Source: BQOK01 sp048388525
GTDB lineage: Bacteria > Bacillota > Clostridia > Oscillospirales > Ruminococcaceae
Length of the DNA stretch: 47,009 nt
Assembly (NCBI RefSeq): GCF_048388525.1
Contig: NZ_DBGCTQ010000041.1
Coordinates: forward strand, 1 to 47,009
Reading direction: 5' to 3'
Part shown: piece by piece, positions 31,414 through 39,974 of the stretch
How positions within the stretch are numbered: the stretch's first letter is position 1
Layout of the letters: the number at the start of each line of letters is the position of its first letter
Notes under the pieces: generated by a model
What the model saw: only the letters and a program-made list of their open reading frames with translations
What the model was told of the DNA's origin: nothing
The model's database searches: none
Made by a program: the position numbers and the translations under genes

Positions 31414-32414
31414 TGGGCGTTCCCTCCTTCGGCCTCAAATTCCGCCTTTTGCAGCAGCCAGCACTGGGTGTAGTGCGTGTCTGAAAGCTCGGTGCGGGGG
31501 GGCATCTCCCGCAGGCAGATCTTCATGCAGCTGCGGCAGCGGGGGGCAAAGGGGCAGCCGGCCGGGGGGTTCAGCATGTCCACCGGGCTGCCCTCAATCG
31601 GCACCAGGCGCTCCTTCTCTTTTTGGTTGAGCTTGGGGATCGAGTTGATCAGGCCCTTGGTATACTCGTGCTGGGGGTTGTAAAAGATCTCGTCGGTGGT
31701 GCCATATTCCACGATCTTGCCGGCATACATCACGGCGATCTTTTCGCACATGTTGGCCACCACCCCAAGGTCATGGGTGATCATGATGATGCTCATGCCC
31801 ATCTTCTCGCGCAGCTCCATCATCAGCTCCAGGATCTGGGCCTGAATGGTCACGTCCAGCGCGGTGGTGGGCTCGTCGGCGATCAGCAGCTTGGGCTCAC
31901 AGGCCAGGGCAATGGCGATCATCACCCGCTGGCGCATGCCGCCCGAAAGCTCGTGGGGATACTGCTTCAGGCGCTTTTCAGGCTCGTTGATGCCCACCAG
32001 CTCCAGCAGCTCCTTGGCCCGCTCCCGGGCCTGCTTTTTGTCCTTGTCGGTGTGCAGGCGCACCATCTCTTCGATCTGGTTGCCAATGGTGTACACCGGG
32101 TTCAGGCTGGTCATGGGGTCCTGGAAGATGATCGAGACCTCTTCGCCCCGCATCTTGCGGAACTCCTTCTCGCTCATCTTTTCCACTTCATGGCCGTTGA
32201 AGTGCAGGGTGCCGCCGATCAGCTTGCCGGGGAAGGCGGTCAGGCCCATCAGGCTGTAGGCGGTCACGGATTTGCCCGAGCCGGATTCGCCCACGATGCC
32301 CAGCACCTCGCCCTGCTTCATGGAAAACGACACGTCGTTCAGCGCTTTCACCTCGCCCGCCGGGGTGAAAAAGGAGAGGCGCTCGTTTTTGATGTCCAGT
32401 AAAATTTCGCTCAT
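31410..32414 (-). CDS. oppD: Oligopeptide transporter ATPase OppD
   Basis: A 334-aa partner ATPase. It shows Walker A GESGSGKS, IFQDPMTSLNPVYTIG, signature LSGGMRQRVMIAIAL, Walker B LLIADEPTTALD and ITHDLGVV. The C-terminal cysteine motif PAGCPFAPRCRSCMKIC is present. ATG 32414 has AAAGGAGAAG upstream. With OppF it drives peptide import through OppB and OppC. Confidence 0.95.
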   Translation of the reverse strand: MSEILLDIKNERLSFFTPAGEVKALNDVSFSMKQGEVLGIVGESGSGKSVTAYSLMGLTAFPGKLIGGTLHFNGHEVEKMSEKEFRKMRGEEVSIIFQDPMTSLNPVYTIGNQIEEMVRLHTDKDKKQARERAKELLELVGINEPEKRLKQYPHELSGGMRQRVMIAIALACEPKLLIADEPTTALDVTIQAQILELMMELREKMGMSIIMITHDLGVVANMCEKIAVMYAGKIVEYGTTDEIFYNPQHEYTKGLINSIPKLNQKEKERLVPIEGSPVDMLNPPAGCPFAPRCRSCMKICLREMPPRTELSDTHYTQCWLLQKAEFEAEGGNAQ

Positions 32415-32432
32415 TGCCGCTTCTCCTTTCCG

Positions 32433-33485
32433 TCAGTCCTTCAGTTTGGGGTCAAAGGCGTCCCGCAGGCCGTCGCCCAGCAGGTTAAAGCTCAAAATGA
32501 TCACGCTGATCAGAATGGCGGGCAAAAACAGCAGGTACGGGTAGGTGTTCATGCCGTTCAGCGCGTCGGTGGCAAGGCTGCCAAGGCTCGGCAGGGGCAC
32601 CGCCACGCCGATGCCCAAAAAGCTCATAAAGCTCTCGGTAAAGATCGACGAGGGGATCTGCAGGGTGGTGGTCACGATCAGGGTGCCGATGCAGTTGGTC
32701 AGCAGGTGTTTTTTGATGATCCGCCCGTTCGAGGCGCCCAGCGCCCGGGCGGCGGTCACATATTCGGCTTCCTTCAGGGCCAGCACCTGGCTGCGCACGA
32801 TGCGGGCCATGCTCACCCAGTACAGCAGCGCAAACACGATGAAGATCGACACAAGGTTTGGCCCCAGGGTGTTCAGCCATTTAAAGGCCGGCGTTGCGGC
32901 CAGCGCCTGCAGGTTGTCCTTCAGCGCAAACGAGATCAATATGATCAGCAGTATATCCGGGATCGTGTAAATAATGTCCGTAATGCGCATCATGATCATA
33001 TCCACCCAGCCGCCGAAGAAGGCCGAGATCGACCCGTAGATCGACCCGATGATCAAAATCAGGAAGCTCGCCACCAGGCCCACCAGCAGGCTGATGCGGG
33101 CGCCCAGCATCAGGCGGATGGCGTAGTCGCGGCCCAGCTTGTCAGTGCCGCAGATGTGGGGGAACACGCTCTCGCCCGCCTCAATGCGCGCAAGCTCTTG
33201 CTCCGAGTACTCCATGGGAGCCAGGTTTTCCGAGCCGCGGATCTGGTCCCGGTAGGTGTAGGGGTAGAACGAGGGCACGATGAACGCAAAGATCATGATG
33301 ATCACGATCACGATCAGGCTCACCATGGCCACCTTGTTTTTGCGGAACCGGCGCATGCCGTCCTTCCAAAAGCTCACGCTCTCCCGCATGACCACCAGCT
33401 GCTCCTGCTCGTTTTTGGTGGCGGGCAGAAAGTCCTCCGGGTCCAGCTTGAGCTGAAAGCTCAAAGGATTCTTTTTCATATCCAT
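32433..33485 (-). CDS. oppC: Oligopeptide transporter permease OppC
   Basis: A 350-aa membrane protein. It has a cytoplasmic N-terminal part of about 45 residues (DUF4988/OppC_N type), one span, a large external loop (residues about 70-125, with HICGTDKLGRD typical of OppC) and then five spans. The coupling loop is EAEYVTAARALGASNGRII. AGGAGG stands 8 nt before ATG 33485. It lies 13 nt after oppB. Confidence 0.95.
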   Translation of the reverse strand: MDMKKNPLSFQLKLDPEDFLPATKNEQEQLVVMRESVSFWKDGMRRFRKNKVAMVSLIVIVIIMIFAFIVPSFYPYTYRDQIRGSENLAPMEYSEQELARIEAGESVFPHICGTDKLGRDYAIRLMLGARISLLVGLVASFLILIIGSIYGSISAFFGGWVDMIMMRITDIIYTIPDILLIILISFALKDNLQALAATPAFKWLNTLGPNLVSIFIVFALLYWVSMARIVRSQVLALKEAEYVTAARALGASNGRIIKKHLLTNCIGTLIVTTTLQIPSSIFTESFMSFLGIGVAVPLPSLGSLATDALNGMNTYPYLLFLPAILISVIILSFNLLGDGLRDAFDPKLKD

Positions 33486-33498
33486 TGCCGTATCCTCC

Positions 33499-34416
33499 TC
33501 ACTTCAGCTTGATGCGCGGGTCGATGAACTTGTACACGATATCGACCACCACGTTTGCGGTAATGACCAGGAACGCCAGGAAGATGGTGGTGCCCATGAT
33601 CATGGTGTAGTCCCGGTTGGTGATGGCCGAGACGAACTCCTTGCCGAGCCCCGGGATGGTAAAGATCTTTTCCACCACAAAGCTGCCGGTCAGCAGCTGG
33701 GCCAGCATCGGGCCCACGTAAGTGACCACCGGCAAAATGGCGTTGCGCAGCGCGTGCTTGAATAGGGTCTTGAAATTCGAAACGCCCTTCGCCTTGGCGG
33801 TGCGCATGTAATCCTGGCCCATCACGTCCAAAAGGCTCGAGCGCATCAGCCGGGCTATGTACGCGGTGGGGTAGAACGCCAGGGCGGTCACCGGCATGAT
33901 GTAGTTCAGCGGCCCGCTCAGGCCGATGGTCGGCAGCCACCCCAGCTTCAGCCCAAACGAATAGATCAGTATCGTACTCGTCACAAAACTCGGCACCGCA
34001 ATGCCGCAGGTGGCAAAAAAGATGATGGCGTTATCCGCCCACTTGCCCCGGTGATAGGCCGCCAGGCACCCAATGGGGATGCCCACGCACACGGCCACGG
34101 CCACGGCCCACAGCGCCAGCCTGGCCGACACGGGGAATTTGGTGGAAATGATCGTGCTCACATCACGGCCGCGCTGCTTCAGGCTGGGCCCCATGTCGCC
34201 GTGCATAAGGTCGCTCATGTAAATGCCATACCGCTCCAGGATCGGCTTATCCAGGTTGTACTTTGCCTCCAAAGCCGCCTGTGCCGCGGGGCTGATGGAT
34301 TTTTCCGCCACGAAGGGGCCGCCCGGCACCGCATTCATGAGGAAAAAGGTGAGGGTTGCCACAATGAACAAGGTCAGCAGCCCCAGGAAGATGCGCTTAA
34401 TGGCGTATTTGGCCAT
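33499..34416 (-). CDS. oppB: Oligopeptide transporter permease OppB
   Basis: A 305-aa membrane protein with six spans and the OppB marks: N-terminal YAIKRIFLGLLTLFIVATLTF helix segment, the loop GPFVAEKSISPAAQAALEAKYNLDKP and the coupling loop QDYMRTAKAKGVSNFKTLF. It forms the channel with OppC. First gene of the operon, about 170 nt after a consensus promoter. AAGGAGTG stands before ATG 34416. Confidence 0.95.
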   Translation of the reverse strand: MAKYAIKRIFLGLLTLFIVATLTFFLMNAVPGGPFVAEKSISPAAQAALEAKYNLDKPILERYGIYMSDLMHGDMGPSLKQRGRDVSTIISTKFPVSARLALWAVAVAVCVGIPIGCLAAYHRGKWADNAIIFFATCGIAVPSFVTSTILIYSFGLKLGWLPTIGLSGPLNYIMPVTALAFYPTAYIARLMRSSLLDVMGQDYMRTAKAKGVSNFKTLFKHALRNAILPVVTYVGPMLAQLLTGSFVVEKIFTIPGLGKEFVSAITNRDYTMIMGTTIFLAFLVITANVVVDIVYKFIDPRIKLK

Positions 34417-34583
34417 TCCGTTTCACTCCTTGTCTTGCTTCTTTCCCACCGCCGCAGTCGGGCGGCAAAACGGATGCTCTGTGCGCAGGCGTACACGATT
34501 GACCGTGTGCCGCATACAACTTTGCGAAAAAAAGAACGCGGCGGCGCTGGCAAAGTTCACCGTCTGCGTACAGATATAAGGAT

Positions 34584-34612
34584 ATGATACTTTATTCTGC
34601 TAAATTTGTCAA
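34584..34612 (-). promoter_or_regulatory. Promoter of oppBCDF
   Basis: Minus-strand TTGACA (34607-34612), 17-bp spacer, TATCAT (34584-34589). TTTGTAAAC (plus-strand reading, 34618-34626) just upstream recalls the TTTGTAAAG arm at the oppA promoter. The leader of about 160 nt (34417-34577) contains an AACTTTGC/GCAAAGTT inverted pair but no gene. Confidence 0.8.
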
Positions 34613-34779
34613 CGTGTTTTGTAAACTTCACAGGATTTTACGCCCCTCCCAGATCCTGCAAAAGCGGGGCTCTGCGCGCCTTTCCCCCATATCTATTATA
34701 ATAAGGTAGATCCTGGTGGAACATATTGTGCATGTGCATTTTTAATTTCCCGGGCAAAAAAGTTTTTTTCGAAAATCCA

Positions 34780-34808
34780 TTGACAAAACCCCGCCCGAAT
34801 GATAGTAT
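34780..34808 (+). promoter_or_regulatory. Promoter of tRNA-Arg
   Basis: TTGACA (34780-34785), 17-bp spacer, TAGTAT (34803-34808), 13 bp before the tRNA. Confidence 0.75.
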
Positions 34809-34821
34809 ATACCTTGCACTT

Positions 34822-34898
34822 GCGCTGGTAGCTCAGTTGGATAGAGTGTTTGGCTACGAACCAAAAGGTCGGGGGTTCGAATCCCTTCCAGCGCACCA
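34822..34898 (+). tRNA. tRNA-Arg (anticodon ACG)
   Basis: A 77-nt tRNA with acceptor GCGCTGG/CCAGCGC, discriminator A and encoded CCA. The D arm is GCTC-AGTTGGATA-GAGT and the anticodon loop CTACGAA (stem TTGG/CCAA) gives ACG, expected to be edited to ICG. The T arm is CGGGG-GTTCGAATCC with normal pairing to CCTTC-side bases slightly weakened. It marks the boundary of the fucose/mucin operon region. Confidence 0.95.
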
Positions 34899-34902
34899 AC
34901 AG

Positions 34903-34942
34903 CTCCCTGCAGGCTTAAAGCCCGCGGGGGGTTGTTTTTTTA
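34903..34942 (+). terminator. Terminator after tRNA-Arg
   Basis: An imperfect stem (CTCCCTGCAGGCTT with AAGCCCGCGGGGGG) closed by a small loop, then GTTGTTTTTTT. It begins a few nt after the CCA end. Confidence 0.75.
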
Positions 34943-34963
34943 TTTTCCAAAAGGAAAACGAAT

Positions 34964-34988
34964 CCAAAAGGTCAGTGGTTCACATGCC
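34964..34988 (+). other. tRNA-Arg-like remnant in gene-poor DNA
   Basis: CCAAAAGGTC followed by a degenerate T-arm matches the tRNA-Arg 3' half (34861-34885) in 20 of 25 positions, with the first ten identical. The rest of the acceptor end is not preserved. It may be an old attachment-site copy. The stretch 34989-35294 after it is AT-richer than its surroundings and shows no gene I can support; short open frames there have no recognisable protein features. Confidence 0.4.
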
Positions 34989-35294
34989 CTGTGAAGTGTC
35001 AAAGAACGGCTTAGCACTGCGGTTTTGCGGAGCTGCGGTATTTTTGTTTTTGCTAATATCTTTCTGCCTTTTGTTATTTATAGAATGCGTTTTTCGCAAA
35101 ACTGAGAATTTATTTTTGGTCCGATCGTCGTGAAGAACATTCCTGAAAATTTTGGTTTTGCTAATACAGTTGCTAATATGGAAAATTTCACCCACAAGGT
35201 CTTTGCCTTTGTGCAAACCGTGATCTGGCGCACACGAAGCCGCTGCATAGGAACACTTCAGCGAATTCAAAATACCGAAGGAACAGGCTTACTT

Positions 35295-35339
35295 GAAAAA
35301 GGCGCTTTCCCCGCAGATGATGGGGAAAGCGCCTTTTTC
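35295..35339. terminator. Bidirectional terminator downstream of fucI
   Basis: A perfect 18-bp stem (35295-35312 with 35322-35339) with a 9-nt loop and A5/T5 ends on both sides. On the minus strand it lies 155 nt after the fucI stop and probably ends the whole mucin/fucose operon. The 35340-35494 stretch between has no clear gene. Confidence 0.9.
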
Positions 35340-35494
35340 TATGTTTCGTCAAATCTTGACGATTTTGGGGATCTATGCGACACGAGCATTTCTATCGCTG
35401 AGATTCTTAAAAACCTATCATTTTGCAAACTCAGGTATCGTCATGGCCGTCTCCATCATAGATTTTTGTTTACTTCCCGGCACCTATCTCACAT

Positions 35495-37279
35495 TCAGCG
35501 ATAAAGTGGCCCGTAGGCTTTGCAAGCGGCATAGTCAGCGGCCTGGGCGTCTTCGGTGCCAAAGCTGGACCAAGCGTGGGGACGGTACACCTTTTCGCTT
35601 GGCACGTTATGCATGGTCACGGGGATGCGCAGCATACTGGCCAAGGTAATGAGGTCGGCGCCCACATGACCGTATACGGTCACACCGTGGTTTGCGCCCC
35701 AGTTCGCCATCACACTGTACACGTCTCGGAACGCGCCTTCGCCCGTCAGGCGGGGGGCAAACCAGGTGGTGGGCCAGGTGGGGTCGGTGCGCCTGTCGAT
35801 TGCGTTGTGGATCTGGTCCGGCAGATCGGCCGTCCATCCCTCGGCGAGCTGAAGCACGGGCCCCACGCCCTGCACGATGTTGAAACGCAGCAGGGTCACC
35901 GGCATCTCGGCCCGGCAGCGAAAGTGGCTCGAAAAGCCGCCGCCGCGGAAGTATTCATAATCTGCCCGGCACCAGTCGGTGGCCGCAAGGCAGGCGGCGC
36001 GGTCGGCCTCGGTCATCTCCCAGAAGGGCTTCATGCAGCCCTCGCCCCCAGCATTTTTGGACGCCCCGCTACCGTCCAGCGCCGTGGCGCCCGAGTTGAT
36101 GAGGTGGATGAAGCCGTTTTCCGCCACGCCCGCGGGGCGCAGGCCGGTCACCCGCTCACAGGCCTCGGGGCTCCAGTAGGTGCGCACGTCGTGAAAGCAG
36201 GGGGCCGTCCCGGAGATCAAGGTGCCCAGCAGCATAGAGACGCCGTTGCAGGTGTCGTTCTCGGTGGCAAAGGGCGTGGGGGCCTTGGGGCCGTTCCAGT
36301 CGAAAGTGGAGGCCAGAATGGCCTCGGTGAAGTCCGCGTTGGGCAGCCAGTCGGTCCACTGGCGCTGCCCCTGGAAGCCGCCCGCCACGGCTCCTCGCCC
36401 CAGTGCCTCCTCGTGCCAGCCCAGCCCGGCCAATTTTTCGTTGCCGTACAAAATATCGCGCATGACCAACGTCATCTTCACGATGAACTCCCAATCCTTG
36501 CCGGCGGGGATCACTTTCGAGCGGGTGATGACCGCCGGCAGCTCCTTGCCGGCGTTTTTGTCAAAGCCCTCGCGGCAGTTGGCCTTCACCCAGGCAAGTG
36601 CTTTCTCATACTCCTCTGCGTCGTAGATGCCCAGTGTGATGCGCCGCAGGATCTCCACCTCGTCCACCCACTCGGCGCGCAGGCCCAGGTATTTCTGCAG
36701 CACGTCCGCGTCGCAGTAGCTGCCGGCAATGCCCATGGCCACCGCGCCGATATTAACAAACGCCTTGTTCCTCATCCAGCCCAGGGCGACCGCGCCCCGG
36801 GCAAAGCGCAAAATTTTCTCCGCCACGTCGGCGGGGATCGAAGCGTCGGTTGCGTCCTGCACGTTGCGGCCATAGATGGAAAAGGCCGGCAAGCCGCGCT
36901 GGGCGTGGGCCGCCAGCACGGCGGCCAGATACACCGCGCCGGGGCGCTCGGTGCCGTTGAAGCCCCATACGGCCTTGGCGGTGGCGGGATCCGTGTCGAA
37001 GGTCTCGGTGCCATAGCACCAGCAGGGCGTAACCGACAGCGTGCCCACCACGTTCTCGGTGCTGAATTGCTCGGCCACGCGGGCTGCCTCGGCGCCGCCG
37101 CCGATAGTAGTGCAGCCAATCACACACTGCACCGGCGTGCCGTCGGGGTATTTGAGGTTTTCCCCGATGAGCTTCGCGGCGCTGCGTGCCATGTTCATCG
37201 TCTGGGTCTCCAGGCTCTCGCGCACGCCGCCCCAGCGCCCATCGATCACGGGTCGAATGCCAATCTTGGGATACAACAT
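35495..37279 (-). CDS. fucI: L-fucose isomerase
   Basis: A 594-aa isomerase, matching the usual FucI length (about 590), that turns L-fucose into L-fuculose. It has the family start MLYPKIGIRPVIDGRWGG, the CTTIGGGAEAARVAEQF segment, FNGTERPGAVYL, VAMGIAGSYCD and late RLTGEGAFRDVYSVMANWGANHG. Mn-binding acidic and histidine residues are in regions that align by eye (TENDTCNGVSMLLGT; NWGANHGV). ATG 37279 has AAGGAGTG upstream, 6 nt after the kinase stop. Last gene of the operon. Confidence 0.96.
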   Translation of the reverse strand: MLYPKIGIRPVIDGRWGGVRESLETQTMNMARSAAKLIGENLKYPDGTPVQCVIGCTTIGGGAEAARVAEQFSTENVVGTLSVTPCWCYGTETFDTDPATAKAVWGFNGTERPGAVYLAAVLAAHAQRGLPAFSIYGRNVQDATDASIPADVAEKILRFARGAVALGWMRNKAFVNIGAVAMGIAGSYCDADVLQKYLGLRAEWVDEVEILRRITLGIYDAEEYEKALAWVKANCREGFDKNAGKELPAVITRSKVIPAGKDWEFIVKMTLVMRDILYGNEKLAGLGWHEEALGRGAVAGGFQGQRQWTDWLPNADFTEAILASTFDWNGPKAPTPFATENDTCNGVSMLLGTLISGTAPCFHDVRTYWSPEACERVTGLRPAGVAENGFIHLINSGATALDGSGASKNAGGEGCMKPFWEMTEADRAACLAATDWCRADYEYFRGGGFSSHFRCRAEMPVTLLRFNIVQGVGPVLQLAEGWTADLPDQIHNAIDRRTDPTWPTTWFAPRLTGEGAFRDVYSVMANWGANHGVTVYGHVGADLITLASMLRIPVTMHNVPSEKVYRPHAWSSFGTEDAQAADYAACKAYGPLYR

Positions 37280-37284
37280 ATCGA

Positions 37285-38733
37285 TCACTCCTTCAAAATA
37301 TTTCGGTAAGTCCTGTAGGCTACTTCCCACTTCCCCTTATCCGTTGGCTGGTATTGCATGAGCGCCTCGCTCTGCGCGAGCATCCGGCGCCCAGCCGCCA
37401 GGTCCGGCAGGGCCCGCAGCGCGACCAGCTGTATGATGAGATTGCCCAGTGCCGTGGCCTCTACGGGCCCCGCCACAACGGTGATACCACAGCTGTCCGC
37501 CGCCATTTGGCACAGCAGCTTATCCTTGGCGCCTCCGCCCAGCACATGCAGCGCCTTAAAGTTTATGCCCGTGGCGGCAGTGAGCTGGTCGAGTGCATAC
37601 CGATACTTGAGTGCCAGGCTCTCATAAATGCAGCGCATAACTTCGCCCACCGAGCTTGGCACGGGCTGCCGGGTGCGGCGGCAGAATTCCTGGACGCGGA
37701 GGGGGATGTCGCCTGGGGACGCGAACACTGGCGCGTCCGGATCGATAAAGCTTTGGAAAGGCGGCGCGTCCAGCGCCTGCTTTTCCAGCTCGGCATAGGA
37801 ATACTCTCGGCCCTGCCGCCGCCACTGCCGCCGGCTCTCTTGGATGAGCCAGAGGCCAATGATGTTTTTTAAGTAGTTGATCCTGCCGTTTGCACCCCTT
37901 TCGTTGGAGAGCTCAAGCAGGCGGCTGCGCTGCGTAAGGACGGGCGCGTCCAGCTCGCAGCCCAAAAGGCTCCAGGTTCCGCAGGATAAAAAAGCCGTAT
38001 TTCCTTCGTTGGTGGGCAGCGCTGCCACGGCGCACTGGGTATCATGCCCCGCCGCCGCGATCACCTTTGCCGTGCCGCCGTTACAGACTGCGGTGCCGAT
38101 AACAGTTCCGCTTTTCACGGGCCGTGCGAACAGGGTCTGGGGGATGGCGAAAGCGTTCAGCACCGGCAGGCTCCACACCTGGGAATCCGGGTTCAACATC
38201 TGACTGGTGGAGGCGATGCTCGTCTCGCACACGGCTTCGCCGCACAACCGCCAGGCGAATAAATCCGGCATGAACAGCAGCGTCTTTGCCCGCGCCCATA
38301 ACTCCGGCTGCTTTTTTTGCACGGCCAGCAACTGGAACAGCGTGTTGATAGCCATGATCTGATTGCCCGTATAGGCGTAAAGGCAGTCTGCCGGGATTTG
38401 CGCCAACGCCGCTTCCACCATGCCCTGCGTGCGCGCATCCCGGTAGTGTACCGGTGGGCCCAACATGCGTCCCTCACTGTCCAGCAGCCCGAAATCCACC
38501 CCCCAGGTATCAAAGGCCAGGCTGTCTACCGGTCCTGCCTTGCAAATCCCCTTTTGCACCTCGGAAAAAAGTGTGTCAAAGTCCCAGCACAGCGCGCCGC
38601 CCCGCTCCACCGGCAGGTTTTCAAAGCGGTGCACTTCCTGATAGCGCAGTTTTCCCTCTAAGTAGGTGCCCAGCACTGCGCGTCCGGACGACGCGCCCAG
38701 ATCAAAAGCCAGCACGGCTCTTTTTCCTCTCAT
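37285..38733 (-). CDS. FGGY sugar kinase, rhamnulokinase-like, probable L-fuculokinase
   Basis: A 482-aa FGGY kinase. The N-terminal motif VLAFDLGASSGRAVLG is the RhaB (rhamnulokinase) signature rather than the FucK one. Other marks are FDTWGVDFGLLD (substrate side, about 73-84), AAGHDTQCAVAALP, LSCGTWSLLGCE and the ATP motif LHVLGGGAKDKLLCQM. It lies between fucU and fucI, so its substrate is most likely L-fuculose, giving L-fuculose 1-phosphate; RhaB-type kinases are close in substrate shape. The ATG overlaps the fucU stop (ATGA), so translation is coupled. L-rhamnulose remains possible, but no rhamnose gene is nearby. Confidence 0.85.
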   Translation of the reverse strand: MRGKRAVLAFDLGASSGRAVLGTYLEGKLRYQEVHRFENLPVERGGALCWDFDTLFSEVQKGICKAGPVDSLAFDTWGVDFGLLDSEGRMLGPPVHYRDARTQGMVEAALAQIPADCLYAYTGNQIMAINTLFQLLAVQKKQPELWARAKTLLFMPDLFAWRLCGEAVCETSIASTSQMLNPDSQVWSLPVLNAFAIPQTLFARPVKSGTVIGTAVCNGGTAKVIAAAGHDTQCAVAALPTNEGNTAFLSCGTWSLLGCELDAPVLTQRSRLLELSNERGANGRINYLKNIIGLWLIQESRRQWRRQGREYSYAELEKQALDAPPFQSFIDPDAPVFASPGDIPLRVQEFCRRTRQPVPSSVGEVMRCIYESLALKYRYALDQLTAATGINFKALHVLGGGAKDKLLCQMAADSCGITVVAGPVEATALGNLIIQLVALRALPDLAAGRRMLAQSEALMQYQPTDKGKWEVAYRTYRNILKE

Positions 38734-39164
38734 CGCACCACGCCCTTTTTTAGCAGGATGTTTGCATAGATGGCAGTCTCGCCCGTGGCAACGATTACCC
38801 GTGCCTTTTTGGCCCGCTCGTAAAAGGCAAAGCGTTCGATCCACTCAACACCACAGTGCTGCGGCTCATACTTTTGCAGGATCTTCAGATACGTGGCCCA
38901 AATTTCCGGCTTTACGGGGTCACCAGGCACCACCTCCATCAGAGCTGCCGGATTTTCGGAATATTGATCCAATGGCATCAGACGCAACACTGCGTCCAAA
39001 AGTTCCGGCACACCGTGGCCGTCGGCACGCACCACAACGGCATCCCGTCCCACACTCTCGGCCGGAAAATTGCCGTCCGCCAGAACCATCTCATCGCCGT
39101 GCCCCATCTCTGCCAGCGCTTTCAAAAGCGCCGGTGACAGGACGGGCGGGATATCTTTCAGCAT
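38730..39164 (-). CDS. fucU: L-fucose mutarotase (RbsD/FucU family)
   Basis: A 144-aa RbsD/FucU protein. It interconverts alpha- and beta-L-fucose so that the isomerase is fed. Recognisable are MLKDIPPVLSPALLKALAEM, GHGDEMVLADGNFPA with the active His22, and the ending RVIVATGETAIYANILLKKGV. Length equals that of E. coli FucU. It lies 12 nt after the aldolase gene. Confidence 0.95.
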   Translation of the reverse strand: MLKDIPPVLSPALLKALAEMGHGDEMVLADGNFPAESVGRDAVVVRADGHGVPELLDAVLRLMPLDQYSENPAALMEVVPGDPVKPEIWATYLKILQKYEPQHCGVEWIERFAFYERAKKARVIVATGETAIYANILLKKGVVR

Positions 39165-39176
39165 ATCCTCATCTCC

Positions 39177-39884
39177 TTATATGTCTGTGGGCGCGTCCTC
39201 TTCCCGCTCCGGATATTTTTTATAGCCGGGATGGCGGCCCGTCACCCCATAGTAGTCACGCAGGGCAATCAGTTTGTCGATATTTTCCCGGCTGATGTCG
39301 CGGCTTCCGCCCAGCAGGATCGCGTTGATGGTGATCTTCGCCCAAAGTTCCAGGCTCTCCATGCGATAAAAGGCCGTCAGCACATCGCTGCCTACGGCCA
39401 AGGCCCCGTGGTTTTCCAGCAGCATCACGTCGTGCTCCTGCAAATAGGGTTCGATGGCGTTTGGCACCTCGGCGGTGCTGGGGGTGCCATAGGGTGTCAG
39501 CGGCACACTGCCGAGCACGGCCACGTCCTCAATCATGTTGTACATGTCCATGGGCCGGTGCGCCACCGCAAAGCCTGTGGCTCCCGGAGGATGGGCGTGA
39601 AGTACGCTGCCCACGTCCGGCCGCTTTTCATAGCAGCGCAGGTGCATCTTGATCTCGCTGGAGGGCCGCAGGTCTCCCGCCGCTTCCAGCACGCGGCCCT
39701 GGGCGTCAATGCGGATCAGCTTTTCCGGTGTGATGAAGCTTTTGCTCATGCCTGTGGGGGTACACAGGATGCTGCCGTCCGAAAGGCGCGCCGACACATT
39801 GCCGTCGTTGGCCGCCACCCAGCCAAGCTGCCACATCTTGTGGCAGACATCGCATATTTGCTCTTTCAACGATTCGGGTCCCAT
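39177..39884 (-). CDS. fucA: L-fuculose-1-phosphate aldolase (class II)
   Basis: A 235-aa zinc aldolase that cleaves L-fuculose 1-phosphate into dihydroxyacetone phosphate and L-lactaldehyde. Zinc ligands are His96, His98 (VLHAHPPGATG) and His159 (LLENHGALAVG), and the catalytic Glu77 is in RPSSEIKMHLRCY. The N-terminal AANDGNVSARL and TPTGMSKS bind the phosphate. ATG 39884 follows AGGAGG by 6 nt; a TTG one codon earlier is less likely. It is preceded by an intercistronic hairpin. The C-terminal tail beyond the fold (RHPGYKKYPEREEDAPTDI) is charged. Confidence 0.93.
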   Translation of the reverse strand: MGPESLKEQICDVCHKMWQLGWVAANDGNVSARLSDGSILCTPTGMSKSFITPEKLIRIDAQGRVLEAAGDLRPSSEIKMHLRCYEKRPDVGSVLHAHPPGATGFAVAHRPMDMYNMIEDVAVLGSVPLTPYGTPSTAEVPNAIEPYLQEHDVMLLENHGALAVGSDVLTAFYRMESLELWAKITINAILLGGSRDISRENIDKLIALRDYYGVTGRHPGYKKYPEREEDAPTDI

Positions 39885-39899
39885 CAAAAACCTCCTATC

Positions 39900-39934
39900 G
39901 GATACCGCCGCAGAATCATTCTGCGGCGGTATCC
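39900..39934. other. Intercistronic hairpin before fucA
   Basis: A perfect inverted repeat with 17-bp arms (39900-39916 and 39918-39934, GGATACCGCCGCAGAAT) around a single base. On the minus strand it ends 6 nt before the fucA ribosome site and has no T tract. It probably stabilises or processes the mRNA between the large secreted-protein gene and the fuc genes. Confidence 0.75.
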
Positions 39935-39974
39935 GGTTTATTTACAAATCACATTGGACGGGGAGGAAAATCAG

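Noticed and set aside
34980..35270. Short minus-strand reading frame of 96 codons after tRNA-Arg
   Set aside because: No ribosome site, no recognisable domain, AT-rich and low-complexity; likely non-coding or decayed.
35293..35649. Plus-strand frame with hydrophobic pieces overlapping the fucI end
   Set aside because: It begins inside the strong terminator hairpin and overlaps fucI on the opposite strand; no family features.
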